This document shows, in pieces, positions 36,110 to 47,109 of a DNA stretch of 64,000 nucleotides. Source of the stretch: Earliella scabrosa. Taxonomy: Eukaryota > Basidiomycota > Agaricomycetes > Polyporales > Polyporaceae. Under the pieces are notes generated by a model. That model was not told the DNA's origin. It saw only the letters and a list, made by a program, of their open reading frames with translations, and did not search any database. The stretch is taken from assembly GCA_022605405.1 (NCBI GenBank), contig JABYQQ010000022.1:62001-126000 (forward strand). The letters run 5' to 3'. The position numbers and the translations under genes were made by a program. The stretch's first letter is position 1. The number at the start of each line of letters is the position of its first letter.

Positions 36110-37136
36110 TCACAGAAACAGAGCAACACGGTCAGGGTCGGGGGCGGGCGTCCATGTACCTCCCCAACTCCCATCCACACGGGACCACTCGCTGAGCAAG
36201 CCGCCGTCGCGACTGGTCGCCCGCTGCCACACTCCGATGTAATGGAGAGTCGGGTGAGAAGGTCCGGCAGCAGGATTCACCCAGTTGTGAAAGATGCTCC
36301 GCTCGAGGACAGCATTGCCGGGCGTCGTTCCGACGGACCCTGCGGTGTATATGAGGAGCCGCTCAAGATCGACCATTTTATTCAACGACGCCGACCAGGC
36401 AGTGCGGTTGAACCATGGACGCGGTTTGTGCTTATGGGTCTAGAAGATGGTTTAGCAGACGTTTCTCTGGTGGGGAGCCAAGCGGCTGACGCACCAGGGG
36501 TTTGGTCTTCTCGACGAGCTTCAGATGGCGGACCGCCGGCATGCTCGCAGCAATGGTGTCTAGAATCTTGGCGTCGTCGACGCTGAACTCGACAGTAAGG
36601 ACGTAGAGGGCGTCCAGTGGAACAGGGAAATATGCCAGGACGGCTGACGCGAGCGTTGTGGGGCCTGGGAGGTCCACTCGGAGATGCTCCAGGCGTTCAT
36701 GAGCCAGTCGAGGCGCACATCCAAGCGGACAACGGACATCGGTTATCTCCCCAACAACAGCGGGAGAGAGCGGGCACTGGCGTGTGCGTCCGCACGAACT
36801 AATGTCCAATGCCCGCAGGGTGGGATGCGTCGCAAGGAATGGGTATAAAGTCCGGTGAGGGAGGTTCGTCTTGAGCACGTCGACACGAGGAAGCGGGACG
36901 GAAGAAAGGGAGGGGAGCAGAATGGGCGGCGTCGTGAAGATCTCGAGGATGGTGAGGTTAGGAGTGAGCGCAAGGCACACTGGAAGGTACTTCTGGACGA
37001 TGTCTCGTTCCAGCGACGGTACTTTGAGTATGATACTGAGGTAGTCGACCGCTGCACCATGCTCCGGTTTCACGCGGGCGACTTCAACGAAAGTGATGAG
37101 CTCCGCGAGGTTGAGAATCTCGCGAGTGTCCTGTGA
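36110..37136 (-). CDS. LRR-like hypothetical protein (element cargo)
   Basis: Two exons are clear: one from about 37136 to the donor near 36500 (...EKTKPL|GTGCGTCAG) and one from the acceptor TTCTAG near 36445 to the stop at 36110 (joins THKHKPRPWFNRTAW). The protein has irregular leucine-rich stretches such as LTPNLTILEIFTTPP, PTLRALDIS, RLEHLRVDLP and MPAVRHLKLVE, typical of the F-box-associated LRR-like proteins expanded in agaricomycetes. No F-box is visible; the 5' exon was not resolved. It is the last minus-strand gene before the block of mostly plus-strand cargo genes. Confidence 0.55.
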
Positions 37137-38273
37137 AGCAGATCAGTAACTGGGTGTCGTCCATATGCAGCCTGCTCACTCGTAGTGGCGTCGCAGCGGC
37201 GACCTAAGTCGTCCATCAAAGTCAGTTGAGAACATGCACTTGGTTGAATGTCACCTCACTTCTTCCACGTCGTTCTTGAATTGAGAGCGGGTACAGACCA
37301 TGGCGGACTTGTGCGTATTCTACAGGGCGTGATGCTGAGAGTGAGAGGGCGCGACGAAGGACGGCCTGAGGGGGGACGAGCTCCCGCTACACGTGGGAGC
37401 ATACAAAGGGCCTTTGCCCAAGACTCGCGCTGCATCGCGTCAACACAATTTCCAAGCTCCATCTTCCGTCCTAATGATACCCTGCTCGACTTGGGACTGA
37501 TGATGAGACAATGCGTACGAAGATGACATCGGAAGCCCCAGAGGGAAAAGGAGCACTTACTTGCGCAAGAGCAAGGTCTACGGGCATCGACAGTTGGAAA
37601 CCTAGGGATCCTTACAGCATTGCAAAGCAGGTTCGGCCTCGTCCACAACGGGATGTGTATTCTTCTCCACATCTTGCCCGCCTGTTGCGATTCGGGGCAG
37701 GAAGCTGCAAGGTCGGGTCGGGTCGGGTCGAGTCGGGTCGAGTCGAGTCGAGTCGAGTCGATAGACTGGACGCAAATACATAGGAAGGCGAGATACAGCG
37801 AGGACGAGGTAGAAGCCACAACGATGAACTCCGATAGCTGGCATGGATGCGAGGGTGTTAAGAATCGAACGTTGAACGTTGAACGTCGAGAATCCGTCGT
37901 CCCACCTGGGGTCATCGCACGTGCTCAGGGAATTTCTCACGGCGAGTCACGACCGCGTCGGTTGCCAACTCGTCGACGGTCAACTTCAACTTGGTCGTCA
38001 TCGGCTCATCGTCACGACTCGACAATTGCTCGTCCTACTCTTCCGAGATGAGATTATCATACCTACACTGTGCGTCTCCGCTAACCCAATTGCTGTTCTA
38101 GTCGGCACTCACGGTTTCGCTGAGGGATGGAACACGGGGCGGCGCGACCACGTGCCAGTGTCAATCGCGTGTCGTCAATGTGCGCGCTCGAGCTTCTCGG
38201 AGTGGCACACCGATTCGCGACCTCTCACCTCAACTGCACAACCGCTTTCTGTACACACTTAACTAGGATAGCT
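37137..38273. other. spacer with pentanucleotide repeat inside the element
   Basis: No conserved protein visible. It contains a (GTCGG/GTCGA)n run at about 37,712-37,762 and a CTCGGAGTGGCACA motif at 38195, 79 bp before the WD40 gene's ATG. Confidence 0.5.
37712..37762. repeat. pentanucleotide microsatellite (GTCGG/GTCGA)n
   Basis: About ten consecutive GTCGG or GTCGA units. Simple-sequence repeat with no coding role visible. Confidence 0.9.
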
Positions 38274-39924
38274 ATGCCGGGGACTCGATATACTCAAACA
38301 GCTCACTTGACCGACGGCCATTCGGGCGGTATCACTGCAGTGGTCTTCAATCCTGACGGCTCCTTCCTCGCTACAGCGGGACTGGACGGCACGGTCTGCA
38401 TCTGGGATACGAAGACCTGGCTTCTCCTGGACGTCTACCGCTCCAAGGCGAAAGTTACGTCACTTGCATGGTTTGACGACGAAGCGCTTGTGTGCGGGCT
38501 GGCTGACGGCATAATCTCGTCCATGGTCAAAGGCGAGGTGAGTGGCGCACAATGCAGACATACCGCTCGCTCATTCTAGGCTTGAAGAACTTCACCCACG
38601 TACGTGGTATGTGGGGCCACCTCTATCCAGTGGAGCATCTTGCCGTCTCGGGAGGACTGCTTGCGTCTGGCGCACAGCAGGAGTTGTGTATATGGCACTG
38701 GAACCCCAATCGTAGGGATTCTTCGTGTCACGAACATTCGATACGCTGACTTGCCCGCTTAGCCGCTATGGCATGCCTGTTCAGGTCCCTACCGTCGCCG
38801 TTAACTCCTCAGCGCCCGAGCAAGGCTCGGAAGCGACATGGAGACAAGGGAAAAGAGCGGCAGGACACACGGAAGGAGGCCTATGGGCCAGTTCAGCAGA
38901 ACGACGGCCGTAAAGAGGTGGGCGACCAGGAGGTCCTCATCACTGGCGTCTTCTGGACTCCCTCGTGTCTTGTCATCGCATACCTCAGCCACGGAGTGAG
39001 GTGAGCTTATTGTCGATGACGCGGTTGTCTTTTCTCCTGTAGTACTAAACCGCGGCTTAGATTGTTCGACAGAGAGACATGGCAGTGCGTTCAAACTCTA
39101 GGATACCAAGACCCTATGTGAGATGACTTCATCATCTACTCGTAGCTGACGTTGATATAGACTTATTTATTCCAGTGTAACGAGCAGCCTATCTCCTAAC
39201 GGAGCGCTTCTGGCGGCGTATAACCCCGGGGTTGGCTTCCAGATCTATAACCTGGACACCGGCAAGATCACCCAGACGTTCAAGCAAGGGGACGAAGGAG
39301 AGCACTCACGTGCGATCCAGGTGTCTTTCATTCATGGCGGGCACGCCATCGTTGGTGGCAGTACCAGTGGCTCCCTAACGGTCTGGTTCGTTGAGTCCGA
39401 GCGCAAGCTACCTGCGTTAGCCGTGCCAGGTATGTATCACGCCTGTTCGTGCTGCGCTAGGGTTTCTGACCTTCGTGTAGGCGATGGAAAGGTTCTAGCC
39501 TTGTCGGTAAGCATATCAACGCTGATAAAGATGCTTCGGCTTTGCGCTGACAGCATCTTCCAATACAGGGCTACTACGTCGCAGAGAAGGATATATTCAT
39601 GATCGCGGCAGGAATCATGAACGAAGATGGCCCGTCTCCGGTGATCGTATGGACTGCGGGAGGCTCTCTTGGGGGAAAGAAAGCTGCAGAACCACAGAAG
39701 TGTGACGAGGATCAGAAGTCCCCTTTCCTCTGCACTATCAAATCGCTGGTACGTTCCGTTGTCAGTCTCTCCTGTTCGACGCCGAGTCGCTGACACATGT
39801 CCAGATAATTAGGGCAGTAGTCTGGCTGGCAATCGTGCTCCTCTTCGTCAGCGTCATGTACATGCTCCTCAAGGGCGAGTGGGTGGATGAAGAGTATGAC
39901 TACGGCTTCGGAGAGGAGATGTAG
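38274..39924 (+). CDS. WD40-repeat protein with C-terminal transmembrane segment (element cargo)
   Basis: Starts MPGTRYTQTAHLTDGHSGG. Exons: 38274-~38532/38537, 38580-38711, 38763-39000, 39043-39117, 39176-39429, 39481-39506, 39569-39748, 39805-39924; about 427 aa. WD-type blades are visible: GHSGGITAVVFNPDGSFLAT followed by AGLDGTVCIWD; GGLLASGAQQELCIWHW; EVLITGVFWTPSCLVIAYL; SLSPNGALLAAYNPG; AIVGGSTSGSLTVWF. The last exon is a single membrane span (VVWLAIVLLFVSVMYML) with an acidic tail. All junctions keep frame except exon 1-exon 2: the obvious GTGAGT donor is out of phase, and only a GC donor at 38533 restores it. This WD40-TM architecture is common in wood-decay agaricomycetes; its function is unknown. 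Confidence 0.75.
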
Positions 39925-40165
39925 GTTGCATATGATGTACGACACTTAGATTCCTCAGGAATGGGGGGCGCCAATTGACTCATGACGACACCGCGATCGA
40001 TCGGGCGGAAGTCTATCTGTGCCTGAATCGCTGCAAGTCTATCTGACTCCTGATCGGCGCAAGTGACGTATCGGGCCGCATTGATCGCGATACAACGTGT
40101 ACTTATTGGCTGGTCGTAATAGGTCGTAATACATACATAGACAACATTCGGCGGTCCTCCCTCGT

Positions 40166-40832
40166 TCAAGAACACAACTCCGTGAGTGATTCTGGGTTGC
40201 CAGATATCAGCTTCGCCTGAGTATTGGACTTCGCTTTCGCGACCATGCCCGCGAACCCGCGAACATGTTCGAGTACCGTAACTGCGCTCACGCCGCCGAT
40301 GAGTGGCCCGCTTTCAGAGCTCTGAGCCATGGCCACAGGGCGTTCGAGAGAACTGACGGTGTTCTCGGCAATCCAATCTTCCAACGCCGCCTTGAATTCT
40401 TCCAGTATTTCTTCAATCTCGAACGACAGAAACACACCGAAGTGTGCGAGGCGCATGCTGAGCATTGTAGGCGACTGTCGATCGAAGTCAGAAGTGAATT
40501 GCAAACGGATCAGGGAGAATACCCTTACTAGACGTTGCAGTGACACTACTCCCTTGGGGGTGATCTCTAACGGACGGAAGGTGACGACTTCATCGTTCTC
40601 GACTAGAGTGCACAGGAGCACTAGACAGATAAATGGATGAATATATTTGCCGCAACTAGTATGCGCAGAGTGGTGCTCGCAACTCACAAGACAGCGGCTC
40701 GGCGAGCTCAACCAGATATACTTGCGTGCCTTTCGAGGCGTAATCCTCATCCTCAGCATCATCAGTCCCGAAGACAAACACTGTGTCGCACGGAGCGGTG
40801 TAGAACAATTTCACGGGTGCGTCATAGACCAT
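40166..40832 (-). CDS. hypothetical protein (element cargo)
   Basis: Three exons, 40832-40688, 40620-40529 and 40474-40166, with good splice sites and continuous frame, give 181 aa. It starts MVYDAPVKLFYTAPCDTVFV, has an acidic TDDAEDEDYA loop, then VYLVELAEPLSLLLC and LVENDEVVTFRPLEITP. A helical region follows (SFEIEEILEEFKAALEDWIAE). I do not recognise a family. It is convergent with the WD40 gene and divergent from the next hypothetical gene, with which it shares the region 40833-41526. Confidence 0.6.
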
Positions 40833-41526
40833 ACTGGAGCGTCGCGGTGGCTTTGGGCGGTAAAACTATCATCGTTATCTGTCTGTGGTCTCGTGGAATA
40901 CATGGGCGCACTAACCTTGAGTGGCGTATATCAATTGGAGTTGATCGCGCCAACGCAGGAGGGTCGAGGGGCGAGTCGGCGGAGTGCCACTGTAGAGCTC
41001 GGATCAAGGAGCGGAGCTGAGATCGTAGTAGATTCTTCGCAGTGTTCGCACCAATGCAGGCAGGAGGGTCGAGGTGTCAGTCAGTGTGAAGTGCCACTGT
41101 CGAACTCGGCAAAAGGAGCGATCAACGCGTTAGCAATGGCTCCTTCGCGCGAAACACAGCCTGATACGGCAGTCCGCGTTCAATAGGGAGAGGACAGAGA
41201 GCGAATGCTGAGCTTTGGTAGGCTGCACTTGAAACGGGTGTGAAGTAGTCGTTCTAAAGAGTGCCGAGTGTGAAGTAGTCGCGTGGGCTAACGGCATTCT
41301 CCGGGCGTCTTTGCCCCCTTGCGCGATTATTTGCTCCTAGTCGTCGTTTGCTCTCCGTTTGCTCTCCATTTGCTCGCGCTCTTTTTCCTCAGGGTGAAAC
41401 GGAACGCGAAGATGCCCTCACTGGCTTGCTGCTATATAATGACCCTCCCTCGTCCTCGATCTTTACCTACTCCGAGTCAGACCAGACAACTCCTCACGAC
41501 GCAGAGTCGCCCCCAACACCGTCCCA
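40833..41526. promoter_or_regulatory. divergent promoter region with repeated AGTGGCAC-type motifs
   Basis: Lies between two divergent cargo genes. It contains two copies of a block GGAGGGTCGAGG...GTGCCACTGT.GA.CTCGG (at about 40960-41001 and 41068-41109). It also has two GAGTGTGAAGTAGTCG copies (about 41238 and 41266). The AGTGGCAC core recurs upstream of other cargo genes. Confidence 0.5.
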
Positions 41527-42542
41527 ATGGCTCCCGTTCACTCTAAGCTTTGCTCCTCTAACCCCTCAAATTACTTCTTCTCCGCATCGCGTCGTCGCGA
41601 GCATGGATCACCCACTCTAGTTGAGTGCGTGGCTCCAGCTCCGGCTCGTCGTGCACGGGGCGCTGTGCTCACGGCAACTCGACAGTTCAAGAGTTACACC
41701 ACGTCGTACGTCGTTGAGTCTCCCCCTTCAATACCGCGTCTGACCGTCCTCATTCCACAGTATCAAACGCCAAACGCAACTACGGAGGCACGAGACACTG
41801 GTCGATCTCACGTCCCGAGGTGGTACGCCTGGCCCTTCAGGCTCCTCGAAGCGGGGGGCAACTCCTCCGGCTGCCCGCGCATACTCTCCATCGGGCGAGA
41901 GTGCGTCGTCCGAGGAGTCCTCTCTCTCCAGCATCCCATCTTCTCCCTCCCCACCTCCTCTCCCCAAGGCTACCGTCAATGTGCGCGGCTCGGTAAAACC
42001 CCAAGCAGGGTCGGCTCCGCGAGGATCTCTGTTGCAACGGAAGAAGCTAGGCAAGAAGGCATCGCTCGCCACGATTGCGGACTACCTGAGGCCTAATGGG
42101 GAGTTGATCACGCGATATGGCGAAATGGTGAGCTGCATGTACGTGACCCCGTATCTTCGGCGCCCTGACCTCCTCGCAGGACGGCGAACCTTTCTTCCTC
42201 AAAGATAATAGGACAACCTCTACTACGGACCCGGACGTCCGCACTCCATTCTGGGAGTCCTTCTCGGCGGAACCAATCCTCAACCCCCCCGATCTAACGT
42301 CATACCCAGACTTGAAGGTTGGCGATCTCTACAGCAACGTCGTGCTCGACCTGCCCACGGTCACTGTGCAGCTTTGGACGTGGTCAGTGAGCGCCGATGG
42401 TAAAGGCTACTGGAAGAAGACTCGGGAGGGGGCTGTGAGGGACGACGGGCGACGACTCACTATAACTCCGACGAGGCATCAGCCTTCTTGGGTGTCTCCA
42501 GGCTGGGGGATCAAGCAGCTTCGTAACCCAAAGGCGCGTTAG
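41527..42542 (+). CDS. hypothetical protein (element cargo)
   Basis: Exons 41527-41705, 41761-42127, 42180-42542 give 302 aa. The N-terminal part is basic, the middle is a Ser/Pro-rich disordered region (SASSEESSLSSIPSSPSPPP), followed by QRKKLGKKASLATIADYL and a C-terminal part with DLYSNVVLDLPTVTVQLWTW. No domain recognised. The gene is intact and begins a run of four consecutive plus-strand cargo genes that ends at the right repeat. Confidence 0.6.
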
Positions 42543-42935
42543 TTGCTCTCCTGTGTAGCTTGAGTTCTGTTTGGTTTTCTACGGTCGCTTACATGTGCAC
42601 ACGGATGTGGCTTACACTACGAGGTTTGATCACAAATCGTCTGACTTGTCTACGCGCCCTCATGTTCTCATCGTCCTCTGAGTCTGCTCGCGTCAACGTT
42701 TGCTCTTGACTCCCCCCTTGTAAGACAAAAATTTCACCAACGCGGAGAGTAGATGACTCGGATTCGCGCTAGTGGCGCCCTCGTGGTGTGCTGCTATCTA
42801 CTTAGGCGCGCACAAGCACCTTGTACTCAGCTTTGTATCACGCCACTTCGTGGACTCAGGTGAGTGGCACACTCCTTACTTTGGGCCTTCCCAACCCGTC
42901 TCACGAGTCAATAGAGACTTGTGCAAGAAAACGCC
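42543..42935. other. spacer and probable 5' leader of the next gene
   Basis: Includes a possible 5' UTR intron (CAG|GTGAGTGGCAC to CAATAG at about 42860-42913). No coding feature otherwise supported. Confidence 0.35.
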
Positions 42936-43938
42936 ATGTCTGCTCGTATCTCACGTTATGCTACGGTGCCCCTTGGTACGTGACTCCTTGCCAACATATC
43001 GCAGTTCCCAATCTGATTGTGCTTTAGTGCGCAAGCGCGACGAGCGGAGATTTAGAGTCGCGGACGACCGCAATGACCACAACGACCGCGATAACCTCAA
43101 CGACCGCGACGACCACGACGACCGCGACGACCGCGACGACCGCGACGACCGCGACGACCCTGAGGACCGCGATCATAACGACAACGTCATCTACGAGTAC
43201 GCGGAGAGCCTTCCGAGGCGCATTCTTGACGCCATCATAGACTATCTCCTCGGAGATTTCGACTATGACTGTACTTGCGGCCGTTGCGAGCTCCGTGAAG
43301 GGGCCATCTTCGTAGCATTCAACATCATCCGCTCCCTTGGCCTCGGCGTTTTTGGATTTGTCCGCGCCCTCCTCGAGTTCCTCTTCGAGGACATCGTCAT
43401 GGCAGCCCTGGGTGAGGATGACTGCGACTGTGGCGCTTGCTACAACGACACCCCGGCGCTGATCCGCTGCATCCGCGGCTTCGTGGCCGTCGCCCTTATG
43501 CTCTTCAAGTATTTTGCTGTAGCCGTTGTCGTCGTCAACATCGTCATCGTCACACCCATTGGCATGTCAGAGCGACGTGCTATGCAGCTCACGTGTCTCA
43601 TGCTGCCCGCCCTGGCATGTCCTCCGCCCTTCCTGTCTCACACCATCGCTCCAACCATGGCCATCCTCCCAACTTCCCCGCCAGCCGCGCAGTCGAACAT
43701 GGGTGGGCAAGCGTTCGACCTTACGAACACTCCTTCGTGCACCATCGCGCTGCAGCAGATCATGCCTCTCCCTGCCCATGATCGGCCAGACACTACCGGT
43801 CACGCACAGCAGGACTCGGATGCGCCGGTTGTCAAAGTCGTGAAGCCGGAGCTCTCCCCCGACATATCCTGCACTGCGGACTCCGCGCGTACCACGGTGG
43901 CGTTCATAGACGAAGGAGTGCTCACCGGCGCTCTCTAG
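42936..43938 (+). CDS. charged, cysteine-paired membrane protein (element cargo)
   Basis: Exons 42936-42975 and 43028-43938 give 316 aa. A highly charged N-terminal region has DRDD/HDDR repeats encoded by a 9-bp GACCGCGAC tandem (43,100-43,160). Two similar units follow, each with paired cysteines and then a hydrophobic stretch: DYDCTCGRCELREGAIFVAF with LGLGVFGFVRALLEFLF, and DDCDCGACYNDTPALIRC with FVAVALMLFKYFAVAVVVV. The C-terminal third is Pro/Ser-rich. The duplicated CxCGxC-hydrophobic unit suggests a membrane protein that binds a metal or forms disulfides. Family not recognised. The start was chosen because the splice at 42975 joins it in frame. Confidence 0.6.
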
Positions 43939-44457
43939 CATGCCAGACTAGTGCCCCGGTCAGAGAGGTGATTGGAGACTCGGGCAGAAGTCGATAGATC
44001 AGTTGCTTCGATCACACGAATAGATACTACATTTCGAAAGCGTCCTGTATATGTGACTCAGGGCAGGCAATGGAATAGACTTTGAATGGGATACATGCAG
44101 CGGCGGGGCGCCTCTCTGGTGTGCCGGATACAGGCGCTCACCTCGTGGCGTTTCCGTCGCGTTCCCACCAGGCCTCCATGTCGCTCTCTGGTCGCTCTCC
44201 TTTGCGCCGCTCACATTGCCCGTCCGCATCAAGGTCAGTGGCTCATTCGGTTCAATATCCACCTCAGCTCATCTATAATCAGATACTAGCGAACCATCTC
44301 CGAGTCTTATACGTACTTGTCGTACGTGGTATGCCAGATCCGTACAATCCTGATCGATTCCTACCGCCTCGTGAGTTGGACCCCATTCTTTGCCCTTCGC
44401 ATTCTCACTTCTTCGTCAGCTCGAAACGTTCGGTTTAGCTCCAAAGAAGACGAGAAG
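43939..44457. other. spacer upstream of the SUN gene
   Basis: No gene supported. It contains the promoter and leader of the SUN-domain gene. Confidence 0.35.
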
Positions 44458-45372
44458 ATGGCCAAGCGTATCCGCTCGCGAAATGCACATAGTGACTCGG
44501 ACGACGCAGACACTGTTCGCGGAGACAACCAGATTCGTCGTAGTGGCATGTGGTCCACCTGGCTCGTCGTTCTCCTGGGTCTGTTCGGACTAGCCTTGGG
44601 TGCGTGTCTCGGCGCCCTGATCTACGACGAGAGCGGAGTTGTATCCCGAAACCTTGTCAATGTCCCAATCGTCCGGTCGAAGTTCCCTTTCCTCTTCCCT
44701 ACTTTCGTTGGTCGTCGCCGTCCGACTGCAGTCCCACTTCACATCGCTACTTTTGTTCGGAAGGCAATCAAGGAAGCCCTTGACGACCCTGTGGGTTTGC
44801 CCGACTATGCGCTGGCCGCTGAGGGCGCCAAGATTATCCAGAAGCTAACGACCTCGTCGAAATCCGACCTCGAGAAAGCTCGCCCGCCTTCCAACATTCT
44901 AGATGAAGACATACGCAGCGGATCATGCTGGTCCTTCTCAGGCGATCGTGCGCAAGTCGGCATCAAAGTCTCCACGCAACTTTACCCCACCCATGTCACG
45001 ATCGAGCACATTCCCCGTGCGATCACAGCACATATCTCTCACGCTCCTCGTCATGTTGTCGTTTGGGGCGGGTTGGATGGCAAGGACAATGAGCGACGTT
45101 ATGCAGAATCTATGGAACGACTCCGCATGTCCCCTCTGAACGAGACTGGAGAGGGCCCTCCCATCACAGGCGGCAGTACGTTCCTGCCCCTAGCCGCCTT
45201 CGACTACGATCCGAAGGCCAAATCTCACGTTCAGACCTTCCCCATTGACGCTGCAATCTGCGCGTCACGCATCTTCTTTGGTGTCTTCGTCGTCGAGGTC
45301 AGAAGCAACTGGGGTGGCGCCATGACACGCCTGTATCGTGTGCGGGTTCACGGGTTGGAAGCTACATGGTAA
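44458..45372 (+). CDS. SUN-domain protein (element cargo)
   Basis: Single-exon frame of 304 aa. Residues 1-30 are a basic/acidic nucleoplasmic-type tail, about 31-56 a transmembrane helix (WLVVLLGLFGLALGACLGAL). Residues about 114-300 match the Sad1/UNC-84 domain: LPDYALAAEGAKII, GSCWSFSGDRAQVGIKVS, YPTHVTIEHIP, APRHVVVWG and a final RLYRVRVHGLE. SUN proteins sit in the inner nuclear membrane and bind KASH-type partners in the lumen, linking chromatin or telomeres to the cytoskeleton. The spacer between membrane and SUN domain is short, without the long coiled coil of most orthologs, so this may be a reduced element-specific version. Finding it inside a transposon is unexpected. Confidence 0.85.
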   Translation: MAKRIRSRNAHSDSDDADTVRGDNQIRRSGMWSTWLVVLLGLFGLALGACLGALIYDESGVVSRNLVNVPIVRSKFPFLFPTFVGRRRPTAVPLHIATFVRKAIKEALDDPVGLPDYALAAEGAKIIQKLTTSSKSDLEKARPPSNILDEDIRSGSCWSFSGDRAQVGIKVSTQLYPTHVTIEHIPRAITAHISHAPRHVVVWGGLDGKDNERRYAESMERLRMSPLNETGEGPPITGGSTFLPLAAFDYDPKAKSHVQTFPIDAAICASRIFFGVFVVEVRSNWGGAMTRLYRVRVHGLEATW

Positions 45373-45819
45373 CGGTGAGTCATTTCTGTGCGCCGTGACG
45401 TTGCGTGGACTGATGATTGTCAGTTTCCAGATGTGTATCAGTACTATGTGGCTAAATGTCGACCGTCGTTCTGTATAACTACTACAAATGCATATGAGTT
45501 CTCTCGGTTTGCAAGCAACTTAGCGGTCCGTATACACACGTCGTCTCTGCGCCCTCGTCGTCCGCCAATTGGAAGTCAATGCTTCCTCGTGTGGCTTAAG
45601 CACTTGATCTCTCCGCCGTCTCTAACACCACATCCTCGAGCACGACGGCTCTAATACGACCACGCGAGCGTCTCCGGATCATCCGGAGCTTCGCGTCATA
45701 GATCGTGCCGAGTGGCACGCTGGTGTCCTCCAACTCGGAGTGGCACACTGGTGTCCTTCAAATCTTGCCTCTTCTTAACACGCTCGCCCCTACTTGACAT
45801 CGTCAGACTGATTCTCACA
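45373..45819. promoter_or_regulatory. spacer with duplicated CGAGTGGCAC/CGGAGTGGCAC motif
   Basis: Two related blocks, GCCGAGTGGCACGCTGGTGTCC at about 45709 and CTCGGAGTGGCACACTGGTGTCC at about 45735, lie 80-110 bp before the next ATG. The second shares the 14-mer CTCGGAGTGGCACA with the region before the WD40 gene. Confidence 0.5.
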
Positions 45820-47107
45820 ATGGCTCCTGGTCCACAACTAACGTTAGCCTTCTCGTTGATCCGAGGGTTCCCTCCTGTGTTAGAAGACGTTACCACCATG
45901 TTGAACAAGGAGCTGGATAGGTGAGTAGGCTTCAGTGGCTCACTCCCATGCTCGCTACTCACAGTTGTTGTCTGTGTCCTAAAGCGCGCGCGACAAGCTC
46001 ATTCTGCCTGTGGACCTATCTCGTTGGTCTTCAGTACTCTCATCACGCTCAAAGGGACGCTTCGACACACTTGCGACCGTCACTGTCCAGGAGGTGACCC
46101 TGCTCCGAGCCACTCTGGATGAGTTGTACCCTGGAGAGCACGAGCTTCCGACTCGTCTCGATGCGGTCTTTGGGGCGATGCAAACCTCGTTCGGGGAAAG
46201 CAACACGCTCTGGCAACAGGTTCGTTGTGCACATTGTCTGATGCTGTTGCACACGGGTTCAAATTCTCGTAGTTCAAGATGTCCTATGACAACAACGTGC
46301 TCCACCTTGATACCAGCGAGCGGGAATCGATGGAGAAGGCCTTCCCCGATCTGGAGCGGAGGTGCGAGGATATACGTCGTCGAGTTGCTGCTGCAAAGAC
46401 AGCGTTCGCACGCTGGAGGCCCTGCTTCGATTTGGTTCTGACTGAGGTGCGCTGCTCGTCACCTGTGTACTAACCTCGTGAGATCTGATAGCAATTTGTA
46501 GGAAGGACGCCTGGGCTATCACAATGTCCTCGACGAGAGACGAGCGTGGACCAGAGAGACGTTTCCAGACAGGGTTACAGTGGTCGTCAACTCGCTGCAG
46601 CAACTCGCAGATGCACGCGCTGATCTCGTGTTGCAGAGCACGGAGCTCTGGGACAAGTACTTGGATGCATGGATCGGTCGCTCTACTAGTGGGAACCGTC
46701 TCCCAACGAGCGAATTGTGCGCAGCTACTGCCCAGTACCTAGCAATCTGCCAGGCGCTTGCTGAGCAGACCGAGCAGCAGAAGGCTTTGCTCGATGAACT
46801 CAAGGTACGTGGTTTGTAGGAGCGTTATGAATGCACGGCTCATTGGCCGCCAGTCAATCACGAAACAGGCGCATATTTATGGATCCACTCTGAGTGCCGC
46901 TCAAGGCGCCCCTATTTCCATCGAGGACATTCGCAACAGCTTCGACCGCTACGAGTCGATCTGGATCGAGAGCATGAAGCTCAGTGAGGTATGTAGAACG
47001 CCAAGTTCATCATGACATTGGCTGACTTCTATTAGATGTGCAACACTGTGAAGGCGACCTTGCAAGATCGTATGACGATCTTGGAGGGGGCACGCGCGAG
47101 GGCTTGA
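45820..47107 (+). CDS. helical, probably coiled-coil protein next to the right repeat (element cargo)
   Basis: Six exons (45820-45920, 45985-46219, 46273-46446, 46502-46804, 46869-46988, 47036-47107), all phase-consistent; 334 aa. The sequence is almost wholly predicted-helical by composition: VQEVTLLRATLDELYPGEH, a FPDLERRCEDIRRRVAAAK segment, an LQQLADARADLVLQSTELW segment, a LAEQTEQQKALLDELK segment and VKATLQDRMTILEGARARA at the end. No membrane segment or known domain. The gene stops about 20-30 bp before the diverged inner edge of the right repeat. As a soluble helical protein next to a SUN gene it could be part of the same complex; that is only inference from position. Confidence 0.65.
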
Positions 47108-47109
47108 GC

